Shown here: one piece after another, positions 11,160 to 23,629 of the stretch
Layout of the letters: each line of letters starts with the position of its first letter
Position numbering within the stretch: position 1 is the first letter of the stretch
Source: Blasia pusilla
Taxonomy: Eukaryota > Marchantiophyta > Marchantiopsida > Blasiales
Direction of reading: 5' to 3'
Length of the DNA stretch: 64,000 nucleotides
NCBI GenBank assembly: GCA_050084515.1
Contig: CM114273.1
Coordinates: forward strand, 744,001 to 808,000
The notes under the pieces: generated by a model
Told to the model about the DNA's origin: nothing
What the model saw: only the letters and a program-made list of their open reading frames with translations
The model's database searches: none
Made by a program: the position numbers and the translations under genes

Positions 11160-14100
11160 GAAGGAAGAGAGGAGGATTAATTACTATTATAGAGTATCTT
11201 ATCGAGTGAAGATAGTAATCATGCTACATATAATATTTTTCTTGGTGCCTGTCAAGAAAATTACCATGCGCATGAAAACTACTACATTCATAAAAAAAAT
11301 CTTTGCGCAAGAAGAATCGTTGCGCGCTAAGCCAGACAATGGTCGCCAGCAGTTCATGCGTTCACGCAAGAAGCGATCATCCATGAGACGGTAACCCGGA
11401 CGCTTCAGTTTTGAAATGGCCTCCTCACTGTAGCGTTTCCGTTGTTCATCGGCAGTAGCAATCGATGGACCGGAAGATGGATGCGGATGCCACGCGCAAG
11501 ATTCCACGTATTCCATGAGATTTCGGTGTCCATTAGTTTTTGGGATGATGCGTGTCGACGTTTTTTTGTGTGTTTTTGGGACGATGTATGTGATCCTTTC
11601 TTAGCCTGCGGCCGGATGAATTGTATATAGCGGAGGATAATCTCGCACATGCTGGCGCTTCATTCCGAGAGGTGACAACCGATTTGAAATGAAGGCGTGC
11701 TTATGACTCTTGCAACTGTGGTGATGTACCCCTCGTCCTTTCAGTCGTTTGAGATGATTTCGTCTTAAATTTCTCTCTCTTTTGAGGTTCTCGGTCGAAA
11801 GGAAGAACTAGAACAGTGATGCAGCAGAGTGAGCCTGATTGTTTTTTTGTTGTATGTAGTTTTCTCAATCATTACCGTAGCCACTCTTCGGGACAAAGGT
11901 TTTCCAGCCCAATGCATTCCAACTTTGTTCGGTCTCGGATACATGGTGGCAAGTGCGTTAGGAGTGGTACTTTCATTAAACTTTGCTTATATAAATCTTT
12001 CACTTTCGACGAATCCGTACGCTCTCCCCTTCATCTCCCTCAGTTTCTTCGCTACGTTTGGAGTTTCCAGAAGTGGACAGAGCTTCAAATATTTTAGTGT
12101 TCTCGCTATCTTTCTCCTGTCACTTGCCGAAGTACTCTTTCTCAGGTTGCATCAATTCCTACTCGAGTCGAGTCTGTTCTCTCCGGTGCCTCCCTTTTGT
12201 GTTGTTGGGAAGGACGGGTCGCTGTGTTGCCGTAGTTGGCGTTGTGGTTCTCTCCTTCACTCGGGCAAACGATTCGTACCCGCGAACCTAATCTGCAGGG
12301 CTGGTTCCAAGTGTGAATTGGTTGACATTCATTCATAGCAAGGACCAATTAAAAGGTTTCCTACGTTTCAGAGTATAGCGGCATAGAGATTATAGGAAGT
12401 CCGAGGATCCACGATGTACTTGCCAAACAATACAAAGGCGAGAGTTGGTGATGAACTGCAATGATCAGACGTAGAGGCCATGACGATCAATTTTACCCTA
12501 TGTAGGGAAGAATTGTGATCGAATACAGGACCCTTTCTCTGTTGTTATATTTCGCACGAACTGTTATTAGTTGTTGCCGATTAGACTAGAGCTGTGGCCA
12601 TCAATCAGGACTCTGGGGTTGGGAATTACAGAACTGTTGACTTGATCGCCAAGTTAACTGTTCATGCGTTTATTGAAAGGGGAGCGATTGAATCACGACA
12701 AGTTAGAGTAGTTGTGGGACTCTCAGCTTTCAGCTTCTTACTCTGGCTCATTACCACGAGCAAACTATTAAGCGATTGGGTTATGTCCATGATACTTCTC
12801 AGAGTCGTCTCAAATAATTTGTGTAGACCTTTTCAGTTCAGATCCATAAACCATGGTTGCAGACAATACTGGTAACCTCCGGAAACAATCTCCACTCAGG
12901 AAAATGCTACTAAATTATGCTAACGTCTTGAGTGCACTCATATTTGCGAATTGTCATAGGTCTTTGAGACTGCTGTTTTGCCGTGTTTCCAGTCTAGGAG
13001 TGAGGTTCTTGAAAGGGCTGCCTTGTCTCGAAAAGATTTGTATGAATTCATGGCACTGCGTTTGAAGTACTCTAGCTCCTTGTACACAACCACATAATCA
13101 TTGAGCACCACGCAGACTAGAACCAGAACAACCAAACCAGATGGATGAAGATAAACTCACAAGAACTTAGAATGACCATCTACGTGGAGTGCCGCTTGAT
13201 GACCTGCTCATAAACGGAGTTCTTCAATTTCATATCCGTTTGCCTTTTCGTCCGGATATACTCTGTTGGAACGAGGAAGCATATGAGGAAGTCCTTTTTG
13301 TTCTGTTTACAACACCACAAAATGAATGTTGAACTTTTTGTTATCGTACTGTAGTTAAAGATTCGTTAGAGTACTTCAATTCATGTCAAAAACCTGACCA
13401 ACATTTAGGTGGATGACAGTAAGAGATCAGAGTTCGGTTACAGGGTCAAGCACAACAGAACTTATATTTCATTACGTATTTTGAGATATCCATTGTCTTG
13501 GAGCGATGACTTGAATGCACAAGAGCGATCCCTGGAATGCTCGAGGCTCTCGTGAAATCAATTACACCGTGAAATCTTGGAAATATTTCAAGCATTGGCT
13601 AATGTCTCGTGAGATCTGGTCTTATGTAGTTGCGGGGGTTGTTTCGGCGGTTAAGCACTCATTCACAGTCATGATTGTTGAATCGACTGGAAAATTCAGT
13701 CAATAGCCATCGATAGATTTTTGGCTTTTTCTCACTTAAGACAGTGGAAGTCGACAATGTGCACCATGTGGAAGAGTTCGTGTTTTACTTCATGGTCCTC
13801 TGCGTAGCGATATGTACATTTTACTTGGCCCTTTCTTGATCAATACATTTTTGCCTCGACGAATTCCGAATATGCAGTGCCTCGATAAGTGATATTTCCT
13901 CAATTTAGGCTCAGCTTAGGCTAGTTATTGTGATGGGAGAATCTACTGAAAGTCAAAGGCGGCAAATGCTTCGTTTGAACGAGATCGATGTTGCTGAAGA
14001 AGTACCAGCTTTGCATCTTTGGAGTTGTAACCATCCACTTTTTCGATTTTCTTTATTTCGCCTACTCGCGGCTCATCTGTTGTCGTTCTAAGTTGCTTTG

Positions 14101-14308
14101 TGTGGTAGTATAATGCGGAAGTTCACTTGTGTCACATGGAAGGATGATGATTTTCTAGCAGTTGCTCAGTAGCCAACCTAAGTCGAGTAAAGTTATGTAG
14201 TCTCGTTCATGGTCTGAAATTCTTTGTGATTGAACCTTGAATCTTGGTGATGTCTTTTGAATTTCTGCTGATTGTTGTTGAAATGATCAGGAGGAGAAGA
14301 TCACAAGT
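11160..14308. other. GC-richer island upstream of the 14.3-kb gene
   Basis: Base composition shifts from AT-rich to near-balanced. A hydrophobic frame at 11829-12338 (+) could encode several membrane segments, but overlapping frames are equally open and no homologue is recognised. A short ATG frame at 13933 precedes the 14.3-kb gene without a usable splice donor. An AG just before 14291 could be the acceptor of a 5'-UTR intron. This stretch may contain the promoter and 5' leader of that gene. Confidence 0.4.
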
Positions 14309-15346
14309 ATGGGGGTTTCTCCGTCGAAGAAAATTGAGGAAATTCTCGAGACATCAACTAACTTTCAAGCTGCTGTGGATGAAAGCTTTGAGGAATGTAT
14401 GATTCTGTCGCAGCATATGTTTCCAGGACTTCAGGCTTACCAGCTCTTGGACGCTGTACAAAAAGTGTACGAGAAACTTAGTGTCGACGGTGATGATGTA
14501 GACGATGTGTTATTCGAGTACAAGGAGAAATGGCTACCTCAAACTCCTACACAGGTAACGACTACAACGACTCGTTAGTGGAATCTTGTCCCCGTAGACA
14601 TAAACCGCAGAACGCTTCTGTGATTACCTTCTCCTATTGTTGCTCCGCTCTTGTTTTCGGAGTCAACGACGTTTCTAAAGTCATGCTCTTGATTAGATTA
14701 ACAGGCTTGTACCTTACAGCTGATCCCTTCGTAATTTCGGGTAAGCGCTTGTGATTGATAGGTAGGAAATGTTAGTAGAGGAATGGCACGGTGCTAGATT
14801 AATTCACGCTACAGCTAATTTCGCATACATAATGGTGTCTTCCTCGTCGGCTTTGGTTGTTTATCTAATTGGATAGAAGCTTCGTTCTGAGTAGATGAAT
14901 GCTGGTGGAATTTTTAATTTGGAAGTACAAACCATGAGGCCATTTATTTGAGAAACGAGCCTTTTTCTTGTTCGTTTAGGAACAAGTACGGAAAGGCTCG
15001 TTTCTCGTACAACTGCAACGGAACTGATATTGTGTTTCCGTTGCAGTTGGATGTTGATCGTACCATTCAGAAAGAGAGAATTCTCGAGGAGATCAGAGGT
15101 GTAGTGACCCTAAACGACTTCAGAACGTTTGCTAGAACATTGTTTAGGGACATGGTTTTAACAACTTGTTGCCATAGGCTAGCAGTTTTCGTCCCAGCCA
15201 GTGGCATCGGTGTATTGTGTGCAGATTTTCTTGTGAAGAAACTTCCAGTAGTGGGACATGTGTACCGGGCTGGGGGTCCTCTACTACCAGGGCTCCTGCT
15301 TGGCGCGATTGTGGGAGTGGTGCTTTCGCAATTCAAATGCCCTTAA
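14309..15346 (+). CDS. Plant-specific small protein, two exons
   Basis: The predicted mature frame joins exon 1 (14309-14554) to exon 2 (15047-15346), giving 181 residues. The donor is CACAG/GTAACG and the acceptor TTGCAG/TTGG, and the phase is zero on both sides. The N-terminus MGVSPSKKIEEILE and the following ESFEECMILSQHMFPGLQAYQLLDA resemble an uncharacterised land-plant family that starts MGV(S/T)xSKxVEE and has a conserved YEDCLxLTQHAFPG block. The MG start suggests possible N-myristoylation. Exon 2 ends with a glycine-rich hydrophobic stretch (about GPLLPGLLLGAIVGVVLS), a likely membrane-associating segment. Function is unknown. The intron holds two hairpins, the second covering the acceptor site. 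The gene model rests on splice phase and family resemblance. Confidence 0.7.
14950..15006 (+). repeat. Intronic hairpin, 15-bp perfect stem
   Basis: Arms GAGAAACGAGCCTTT (14950-14964) and AAAGGCTCGTTTCTC (14992-15006) pair perfectly. An inner 6-bp stem TTGTTC/GAACAA closes on a small loop. It is inside the intron of the 14.3-kb gene. Confidence 0.85.
15010..15049 (+). repeat. Hairpin covering the 3' splice site
   Basis: Arms CAACTGCAACGGAA (15010-15023) and TTCCGTTGCAGTTG (15036-15049) pair perfectly over 14 bp. The right arm contains the intron acceptor AG (15045-15046) and the first exon-2 bases, so the acceptor would be sequestered if the RNA folds this way. Confidence 0.85.
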
Positions 15347-17740
15347 ATGGGTCTCTCAAGATACATGTCTGACGCGATGGGTCAACTTACCAGCCGGGTT
15401 CAGCCCTCATACATGGAGTCCGAGATCCTGATACTAGTCAGAACAGTTCCGTGCACTAAACACAAGGAGTTCTGGAAAACTCGAGAAATACAAATCGAAT
15501 AGTAGAAGCTTCCGCTCGACAGCAAGGTTTGAAGTGGAACGCCTGCTAGAATTTGCCAAGCTGGAGTTGGAGTGACCGGAGGCCGCGTCAGAAGGTGCGT
15601 CTGGAGTTTTCGTTTGGTCGGAGATACGAGTTAGTTTTGTACAGCAAATCCTGGACGATAGATGTCCAAGACCCGATTCCTCAAATTTGAAGGAAATTTG
15701 AATTTCATCAGTTGAAGAGATTTCTCTTACAAAAACATTCCTGCTCTGTGGATTGACTTTGTCGGAGATTGTTCCTCCGCTGCAAAATATGATGACCAAG
15801 CTTCCTGATGAGAGAGTCTAGGATTCTACACAAGATGGCTTTTCGATCAGACTTTCGGTGTTGAACGCTGGCAATTGTCATGTTCTCCGGAGGGGAGATA
15901 ACTCATTCGCAGGCTAGCAGTTCACTGCAGAAAATAATGACATAACGCAGAAGTCGGGTTCTTTAGGTTCCTCTGAAGATTTACGAGGAGCGTTTGTGGA
16001 AACCTGAAATACAGCAGCACTTCTCTTCACAGCAACTGTGGTAGACAACCTCCGTCCACACCACACGGCCAGCAACCACATTGGATACAACGTGGGTCCA
16101 GAGTTCTGAATCTTCCGACGATCCTTCTGAACGTCGGGTCTGAACAGGGTGTCAATAAAAGACGGAAGGTACTACACGATCAGCAGCCACATCACACAAC
16201 GCGGATCTCGAAGTTTTGATTCGTCCGAAAATCGGATCTGCACGACGGACTCAGGCCGGCCCTGCGGACAACCTTCGGGCCTAGACGTTGGGGACGTAAG
16301 ATCTGCGCCATGGCTGCCTGACGTCAGGTATATCCCCCGCATTGTGGTACTGGAAGCCACGGAAAGTACAAATTGGTGCACTACTTTGTCAACAACACTC
16401 AATATTTGGACAGCACTCAAGACAATCCCTTTACATCGCTGGTAGGACCAGACGGACTGCGAGCCCGATATTTGGAAGATCAGTGCATCCCTTCGGGCCC
16501 TCGCTTTTCGGAATCAGATTACCTCTCGACTACGCAAGATTAAAGAAACTCTGCATGCCTGGTTTTCTGTCCTCTGCACGAATCAGCGGGAACTTACTGC
16601 GATGGATCCTCATCGGGCTTCTTTTTCAACACTCGTTCTGTGCTCCTTGACATTGTTGGTACAATCTGGACGAGTGCCCGGTGGCAGGGAGATACTGGAA
16701 AGCCTCAGATGAAGCCCGACTGAGGCCGCTCTCCAGCATATGAGTAATCTGGGGATTTAGCCAACGAGAATTCGACGGTTTGCTTTAATTCTGTAAGGGA
16801 ATTAAGTACTCGAGAAAGAGGTTGTCATTACAATCAACTGCGGCGATCTAAAAGGCAGTTGGAAATGTAATCTCCAAGCTTTACTCAAATGTCCAACACC
16901 GCATGGCTAGGACCCTACGTTCCCGGATGACATAATCTCATACTAAGCACGAGGTCAAGTTTGTTGGAGCCATATTATGCGAGCTCGGGGCATTTATGAT
17001 TATCGTTTGCAGTTTCTTGGATGTTCAAATAACGGAATGATTTCTGTAAAACACCTGGTGTCACATGAACTTGTGCTATTATGAATGGACGAAATTGAAT
17101 GGGTCTTTCTCTATTTTCGTTGTCATTACTTTCGGACAAACGCATTTCAATGTGCGTAGTATTCGCGTTGCTACATGGAAGCCGAAATGGTTTTCTTAGT
17201 ATACAAAATGGTTGAGTTAGTCTTTGTCGTGGACTTATCATTCAGCACAAATTTGGTGTCTTTTTGTGAGTTTTGATTTTTTAATAAAAAATATTTTATT
17301 TCCCATTTCAAGGTTTTTGTCATATTTTATGTTTAAAAAAAGTAGTAAGCGCCAATGCGATGCAAATTTATACCATGGAAAAAAATAAGATTTGTTATGA
17401 ATTCTTTAAGAGGATTTCGTGGATCGAATTTATTGCAGCGTTTGCAATTGATGGCCTTCTCAAGATTGACCATTGGCAAGGTCACGACGAACCTCAAGCT
17501 AGTATCTATGCCTCAAGTACAAATACATTGTGCATATAGCATGGGATCGAATCTTGGTAGGATACGCACAGAAATCATGTCGATGAGACACGCGAGTACT
17601 GCAATTTCCAGTTGATCGATCTTTGTCGTGACTTTTCCATTTGGAACGATATGCCAGTTCGCTCTTGGGTTTGATGACTTACATTAGCATTCATACTTGT
17701 TGTAAGCTACTTTACTCGAATCTCGTTAGGTAAGTATTGG
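15347..17740. other. Downstream part of the gene island, no gene recognised
   Basis: Balanced GC content, with several open frames of 80-120 codons on both strands (for example 15434-15799 minus and 16149-16445 plus). None has a recognisable motif or splice support. The first few hundred bases probably include the 3' UTR of the 14.3-kb gene. Confidence 0.4.
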
Positions 17741-17749
17741 TATTACCCT

Positions 17750-18350
17750 AAACCCACTCGAAAATGATTTTTTAATGATATAGAAATATTTTTCATTTAA
17801 AATTTGAATGTAAAATTTATTTTTTAAATATTGAGAAGTAATAATGTTTCATTTTTAATAATATCCAACTTCGATAATTTTAATTAATGAAATAAAATAT
17901 CTTTTCCATTCAAATTCATTTTTATTTCCTAAAATATCAAATATGAATTAAAATGAATACTTTAATAATAATAATATTTTCCATTTCAAAATTTAAATAA
18001 AATTTTATTTTCTTATATCTTAGAAGAATAATAAAGTTCCACTCTTCTAACTAATTCCACTCTTTGGTTAAAATTTAAATGATATTCCTATCCCTAAATA
18101 ATTCCTCCTTTCAATAAAAGTTGAATAAAATTTACTTTTTCTTTATTAAAGTTCATTTTCCCTTCCATCAAATATGAATCAAGGAATAAAATTGTGATTT
18201 TTTGACTATTTTTTAAAGTATCCAATTATTTAATCTTATTATACAGCTAAAATCACCCATTTTAATATAGATTAATTAAACTATTATTAATTGATATTTT
18301 TTCCCATTGCTTTCATATTCATTTACTTTATCCACACCCACCTTTAGCCA
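17750..18350 (-). repeat. AT-rich dispersed repeat, right of gene island
   Basis: Related in reverse complement to the AT-rich repeats at 10.1-11.1 and 39.8-40.3 kb: blocks of the type TTAATTAATGAAATAAAATAT and TTCCATTCAAATTCATTT mirror the plus-strand copies. It bounds the island that holds the 14.3-kb gene. Confidence 0.55.
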
Positions 18351-18359
18351 CTTCTGACT

Positions 18360-21189
18360 TTTTTAGTCATCTAATATGTATAAGAACAAGTATGTGGCCG
18401 ATAGTGGATAGGACATGGAGGAGCTTCATCGGGGATAGAAGAGACTGCAAAATGGAAAAGTAATGGTAAAAAAATATTGGTAGAAATGATAAGTAGTAAC
18501 GAGTTAGAATCTGACTCTATTGTATTTAGGTTGGTATGGTAGTTTGTGACATGAATTTATGATCAGATGATTGGGCGGATGTAGTCCTTTCGACGAACAA
18601 TTCTGTGTGTGTTGAGAGATGACACAAGAGTTAAGGTCATGACCTTAGTCGTGGATGTTCGGAGGTGTCCCTTGGCCGAATAATAGAACAAAGATGCCTA
18701 TCGAAATGAAGTTTGTTTGAGAAAGTTCTGTCTGTGCAGCGGCATAGTGCATTTGTATGCATAGAAGCGTTTAAAGAGATAATTCTTTTAAGACCAACTC
18801 ATAATGATAGCATAATACAATAAAAACCAGATTGTCATACAAAGAATGACTCTGCAATAGTAAATGCAGAAAGAGTGTGGAATGGGAAAAATTATGCATT
18901 AGAAAGTTTACTACAGAGAAACATAAATGACCAAAATAATTGGTTGATCACTTAAGCGCTGAAAATTATTTCTAAGTCCCAAACGGATGCTAATGTGGCA
19001 TGTCATAGATACAAAATCTGGTAAAAAGGTGAAATGTCTGCCAGCGTTTTTGCCAGCTAACATTGAATAACATGTTACAAATTAATGCTTTTGAATACAT
19101 GTAGCATTACATCTACAAACACTACGTACGTATGATCATTGTGCAAATCCACACTACAAGTATCTATAAACTTGAAGAAGTTCTTCTTTGCAGTTCTTAG
19201 CCTCTCAGTAAGGTCCTTTATCATGTCGTTGTGAATCTCTGAGTCCTCATTCAGAGAGGATATAAGATCATTGTGGTAGTCCACAGAGCGTTGCGAGTCG
19301 TCGTATTTTGACGTGAGCGCGCCAACATTTGCTATCACAGCATCATACATATGAATGGGAATTGTGCCGCGTGCGAGATCCCCCCCTTGTGAGAATAGGC
19401 AACGGTGGCTCGTGACAATGGGCAAATCTGGATATAATTTGTCTCCTCTTCTAACGCAGGGGGCCAATAGGAGAAACTTCCATATGAATAGTTGGCACCT
19501 AGAGATCCTGACACAAGCATAAAAATCATTACACTGCTGTAAAATATACACAGGGAGATCGCACATCAATGGAACAACCTAATAATTGGTTGTATTGATA
19601 AGTATTGTATAACAAAGTTGTGTTTATTGCAGGAAAAGCGCACAAACAAGTTCAACTTGTTACGACAATGTGTTCAAACTATTCTCGAAAGCACATGTCA
19701 TATGCTAAATCAAGGCCTAGGACAAAAAAGAGTACGAATCATGTATAAGACCAATTAAATTTCAACATGTAGCAGAGTGTCAAAAATCCGGATGGAAAAG
19801 TTTTTGTAAGAGAAACACTCTAAGCAAAATTATTCTGCTATACGCTAGGTGCTACACATTGCAAATAGGATGCTGCCAATGTGCATGTGCTCCGCCGGAG
19901 TTACAACAAGCTAAACCTGCAGATGAAATCTGCAATGCAACAACAAGAATGAAGAAATAGAGGAACATACCATGATCAGGCACATTTCCTCTTGTTTGGA
20001 GATTTTGGGAGTTGTGCATTATAGTATGTAGGCATATCGTTATTAAACTGGATGGGGGAGGATTATGAACTGGCCTGCCTTAGAGCATATGTAGGAGAGG
20101 ACACTATTGATTGAAGGACTGGTGTGTGTGGCGTGGTAGGATGGGTAGAAGCTGCATGAGGCAAGAGAGCATGGGGAGGCAGGGATGGAGAGGGGTTGAT
20201 TTCTCCACCATTCATACGGGATAATAGGTGAATGGCTTTTGATGATGACAGGTTGACAAGCATGGAAGAACCATTATGACTCTAAGTTCTCGGAATTGTT
20301 CAAGGCGAATTCTAGCAATGAGCCTAGAAAACTGTTTCCCTGCCTCATCACGTGTAAGGTCTTCATCGTGGTTTTGAATGTTGTTTAGAGACATGACCTC
20401 CTTCTGTACTTGTGCAATTAAAAGGTAAAAGAAATAATGGTGTCAATGAACATGTTGGTAGAAATTGCAGTGAGTGAAGGATTATATGTGACAAATTTAA
20501 ACAACAAAAAATTTGATACAAGTAAAACACACTTACCAGATGCAGGAGCAGACTTATTCCTATCGTGTAAGGCTTGTACCCAAACTATTAGCATACCGCA
20601 GTTGGGAATCGTTAGGTGTGATGAACTGAGCTACATCATCATCAATGAGGTTTGGCATGTCTTCTAGTATCATGTTTGCAACGTCGATATGGGTTTTTGG
20701 TACGTGGACACCATCATGTTAGATGTAGTGTGATGAGATGGAATGAACGGAAGAGCAATTTGTTAATGTATACCTGATCTATAGTGTATTGGGGAGAGTA
20801 TGCCAAAACTTGAGAATCCTGTATATTTGGAAACAATGCAGTTGGAACAGATGTCTACATGGCGTAACCCTGAGTGTGCTGAGTAGATGTTGGTGCATGC
20901 ATTGGGGATTGTGCGATAGACTATACTACTCCAGCTGCCTTCCTTCCTTGCGGGCGCGAAACACCATCTTGGGATGCCATGCTCTAAAATGACAACATGG
21001 ATCAGAAGAAGGTGCAAACAACACAGGAAGACAATACATGTTATTGCTATCCAAATACATGCAGATCTTCACGATTTATTGAGCACAAAATTCGTAACTG
21101 TGACTTAGTTTTGACTCTAGAAAGCATAACATAGATGAGTTCATGTGCAAATGCAGATTTAATGACAAGAAGAAATTTTCCACTCACTG
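18360..21189. other. Intergenic or decayed transposon sequence
   Basis: The longest frame is 19075-19569 on the minus strand (164 codons; a region near MIKDLTERLRTAKKNFFKF looks helical). I do not recognise it. Given the Helitron helicase just to the right on the same strand, part of this may be the 3' end of that Helitron or captured sequence. No terminal CTRR plus hairpin was confidently located. Confidence 0.35.
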
Positions 21190-22670
21190 TCAGTCCGTAG
21201 CTTTTATGTCCATTCGTAGCATATCAAAGACTCGAAGGAAAACTACGCTTATGGAACTTCCCATTTTCACCAAACCTTAATGTTTCATAGTTAGTCCTTC
21301 TAACTTTGACCACTTGATGGCTTGAGACAATCTTGACTATAATTTTTGTAAGTACATCATCCTTATATGGGACAACCTCTACAACTGCTGCAGAGCCATT
21401 TGCAGCCTGCAACTTAAGATAAATGTTGGCAATCAGCAAAACCTTGCAACCAATTGCAATTAGTGGCATTTTGAGACTTGGCTTGCAGAATCTGCAAGCC
21501 GAGTCTCAAAATGTTCATGTGGCAGACAATCATATTGAATGTGAACAAGAAGAATCTCAGCCTTCCCAAAGAAACGTCAGAGCGTAATTAGGTTGAATAC
21601 ATCAACATCTAACCGATGAGAGCAGATTATGTGAGTGTTATCAGTGATGAAATCAATGACCTGATCCTCATCAACAAAGGAGTCTGCAAGTATAGTTTCA
21701 AGCTCATATTGTGATGGTAGACGCTACCTTATTGTTGTCATGAACTCAAGGAATGCATGATCACTACTGTGACGATACGTTGATGTAAGGGTGTGCTTCT
21801 CGGCATTATCAAATAATACAGAGGAAAAAATATGACATAATCTACAGAAAGGAATAGAGCGATGTTTGCAAACTGGCCGCAACCAGCATAGATCAGCTAT
21901 AAGCAAAACAAGCTTATGAGGGCAAAGTCGATGCCTCATTTAATCTTAATGGTAACTATATGTAATAGTCAGGGTGTGAGCATGCTACACTCGTCAATTA
22001 CAACTATCTAAGAAAATTTAAGTAAGGCATATGCTGCAAATGCTACATGCATAGAAGATACATCCCCTTTAATGGGAATGCCAAAAGATGAGTGCAATGT
22101 TTTTGCCTGACTATGAAGTCTAACGGCAACAATCCCTAGAGTCATAGTCAGTAAGCAAGTCCTACGTTGGGAGGACCAATATCTTGTCATAAATGATATG
22201 AAAAATGTCTTCCCACATCTAGGAGGACTTGAGATGTGGACAAATCCACTCGTCTTTTCTCTAAGCACTCAAAACAATTGCAACTAATCATATGTGAGGT
22301 CTGAAATATCTAATGGCATATCATCAGGTTCATCATTTGGTAGTATGGTATCCAGAGATGGTTGATTGTCAGTTGTATAAGCAAATGAAGAGATGTTGTA
22401 GTCAATGAGCAGCTCTAAGATTGCATTGACTTTTGCAATAACTTTGGCATTATGGAGACTATTCCATATGTTTTCCAATGCATGTTTTTTCAAGATTGTT
22501 GCTACGTCTTCATCACCTGTAATAAGACCTCTATCGACACATTCATGTACATACATAAAACTAGTAGAAGCTGAGGACATTATTTCAGATTCACTTCTTA
22601 ATGTGATTTTACGGAGAAGAATGTTATAAAGAATTCATCCCATTGATGCAGTAGGTGGTATTCAGTATAA
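21190..22670 (-). pseudogene. Helitron helicase half (left of element A)
   Basis: On the minus strand three blocks match the PIF1-like helicase of Helitrons. Near 22,260-22,010 is a degenerate Walker A, SPPRCGKTFFI, followed by LHSSFGIPI (the TxHSxFKIPI block). Near 21,930-21,730 an LADLCWLRPV-like Walker B and DHAFLEFMTTIR follow. Near 21,490-21,230 lies the late block LIAIGCKVLLIANI with AANGSAAVVEV (the helicase C-terminal NG motif). Stops and frameshifts separate them. Upstream sequence at 22,284-22,670 continues the same protein toward the Rep half at 32.8 kb, which is now separated by element A. Confidence 0.75.
21467..21513. repeat. 22-bp inverted repeat inside helicase remnant
   Basis: The left arm at 21467-21488 and the right arm at 21492-21513 pair over 22 bp with one mismatch and a 3-base loop (AAT). 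It lies inside the decayed helicase reading frame. Confidence 0.85.
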
Positions 22671-22674
22671 CGTA
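22671..22674. other. Target site duplication of element A, left copy
   Basis: CGTA directly abuts the element end TGTCGTGCGC. The same four bases occur at 32800-32803, directly after the other end (GACGTGACA). Confidence 0.85.
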
Positions 22675-22802
22675 TGTCGTGCGCATACACATCGCTACAC
22701 AACATACATCGCTGTCATCGAACACACACACAAACACGCATGATCCCATGCTAACTCATGGCATCCAAACAACGAGACAAGAAGTACCAAAATATCTCCA
22801 AT
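22675..22802 (-). repeat. Element A terminal repeat B2
   Basis: A 128-bp unit beginning (minus strand) ATTGGAGATATTTTGGTAC and ending GCGCACGACA. It forms the outer 3' end of the element and repeats B1 (23322-23449) with only a few differences. Confidence 0.85.
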
Positions 22803-23319
22803 AAAGTAAGCTCCAATATCTCTCATTCTCCACCATCTTACACCATAGCTCTCAAAGGTGTGCACTCTCTCTCATGTCAAACCAAACCCACTCTCCTAAT
22901 GAGAGGCTTGGGTTACACTCACAAGGCAAGGTACCATAGCTCCGCCGCTTCATGCCAAGACGTTCAACAAAGAGAGAATGAGCTCTCAAGCTCTCTCTCC
23001 TTGAGGTATACCCCTCCCCTCTCCCAAGCTCTCTCCATGGTAACCTATTCTCCCAAGTCACCTCCTTGGTTCTTGACTTGATGTAGGAGGTCAAGGTCCA
23101 CTTACCAAAAATAGCAAGTCGATCATATACTCAAAATGATACTTACCTAAAATAGTAAGTTCCTCAATATGGCTCCAAATGAGCCGAAACGAAGGGGAAA
23201 CCTGCTATCTCAGGTTTCCAAGGGCCTCAGCAGGTCACCCTCGACCTATTGGGCGTGTCCTCCACTACTCATGAAGGCGCTCTATTAGATCTCACCGATC
23301 TATCCTAAAAGACGTGACA
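22803..23319 (-). repeat. Element A terminal repeat A2
   Basis: A unit of about 517 bp starting (minus strand) TGTCACGTCTTTTAGG and ending TTACTTT. It is near-identical to A1 at 32283-32799. It is joined to B2 on its outer side and to B1 through two extra bases (AC on the minus strand) on its inner side. Confidence 0.9.
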
Positions 23320-23321
23320 GT

Positions 23322-23449
23322 TGTCGTGCGCATACACATCGCTACACAACATACATCGCTGTCACCGAACACACACACAAACACGCATGATCCCATGCCA
23401 ACTCATGACATCCAAACAACGAGACAAGAAGTACCAAAATATCTCCAAT
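23322..23449 (-). repeat. Element A internal repeat B1
   Basis: Second copy of the 128-bp unit, preceded in the element's direction by a purine tract, CTAGGGGGGCG (23450-23460), that is a candidate polypurine tract. Confidence 0.85.
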
Positions 23450-23629
23450 CGCCCCCCTAGTTGGTGGTTAGGTCCCTCTAACTCCATATAGCCATCTATC
23501 CCTACCTACCATGACATACATCTCTCGGACGCTAAGAGCAAGAAGGCCGGGTGCTCATGTGGCCCCATCGTTAGTCGCCTCCTTGTCATCCATGTCACAA
23601 ACACAAGTCGGAATGTAGAACTACCTTCT

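Noticed and set aside
11829-12338. Multi-pass membrane protein gene
   Set aside because: Hydrophobicity follows from T-rich sequence, an overlapping frame is equally open, and there is no recognised family or splice support.
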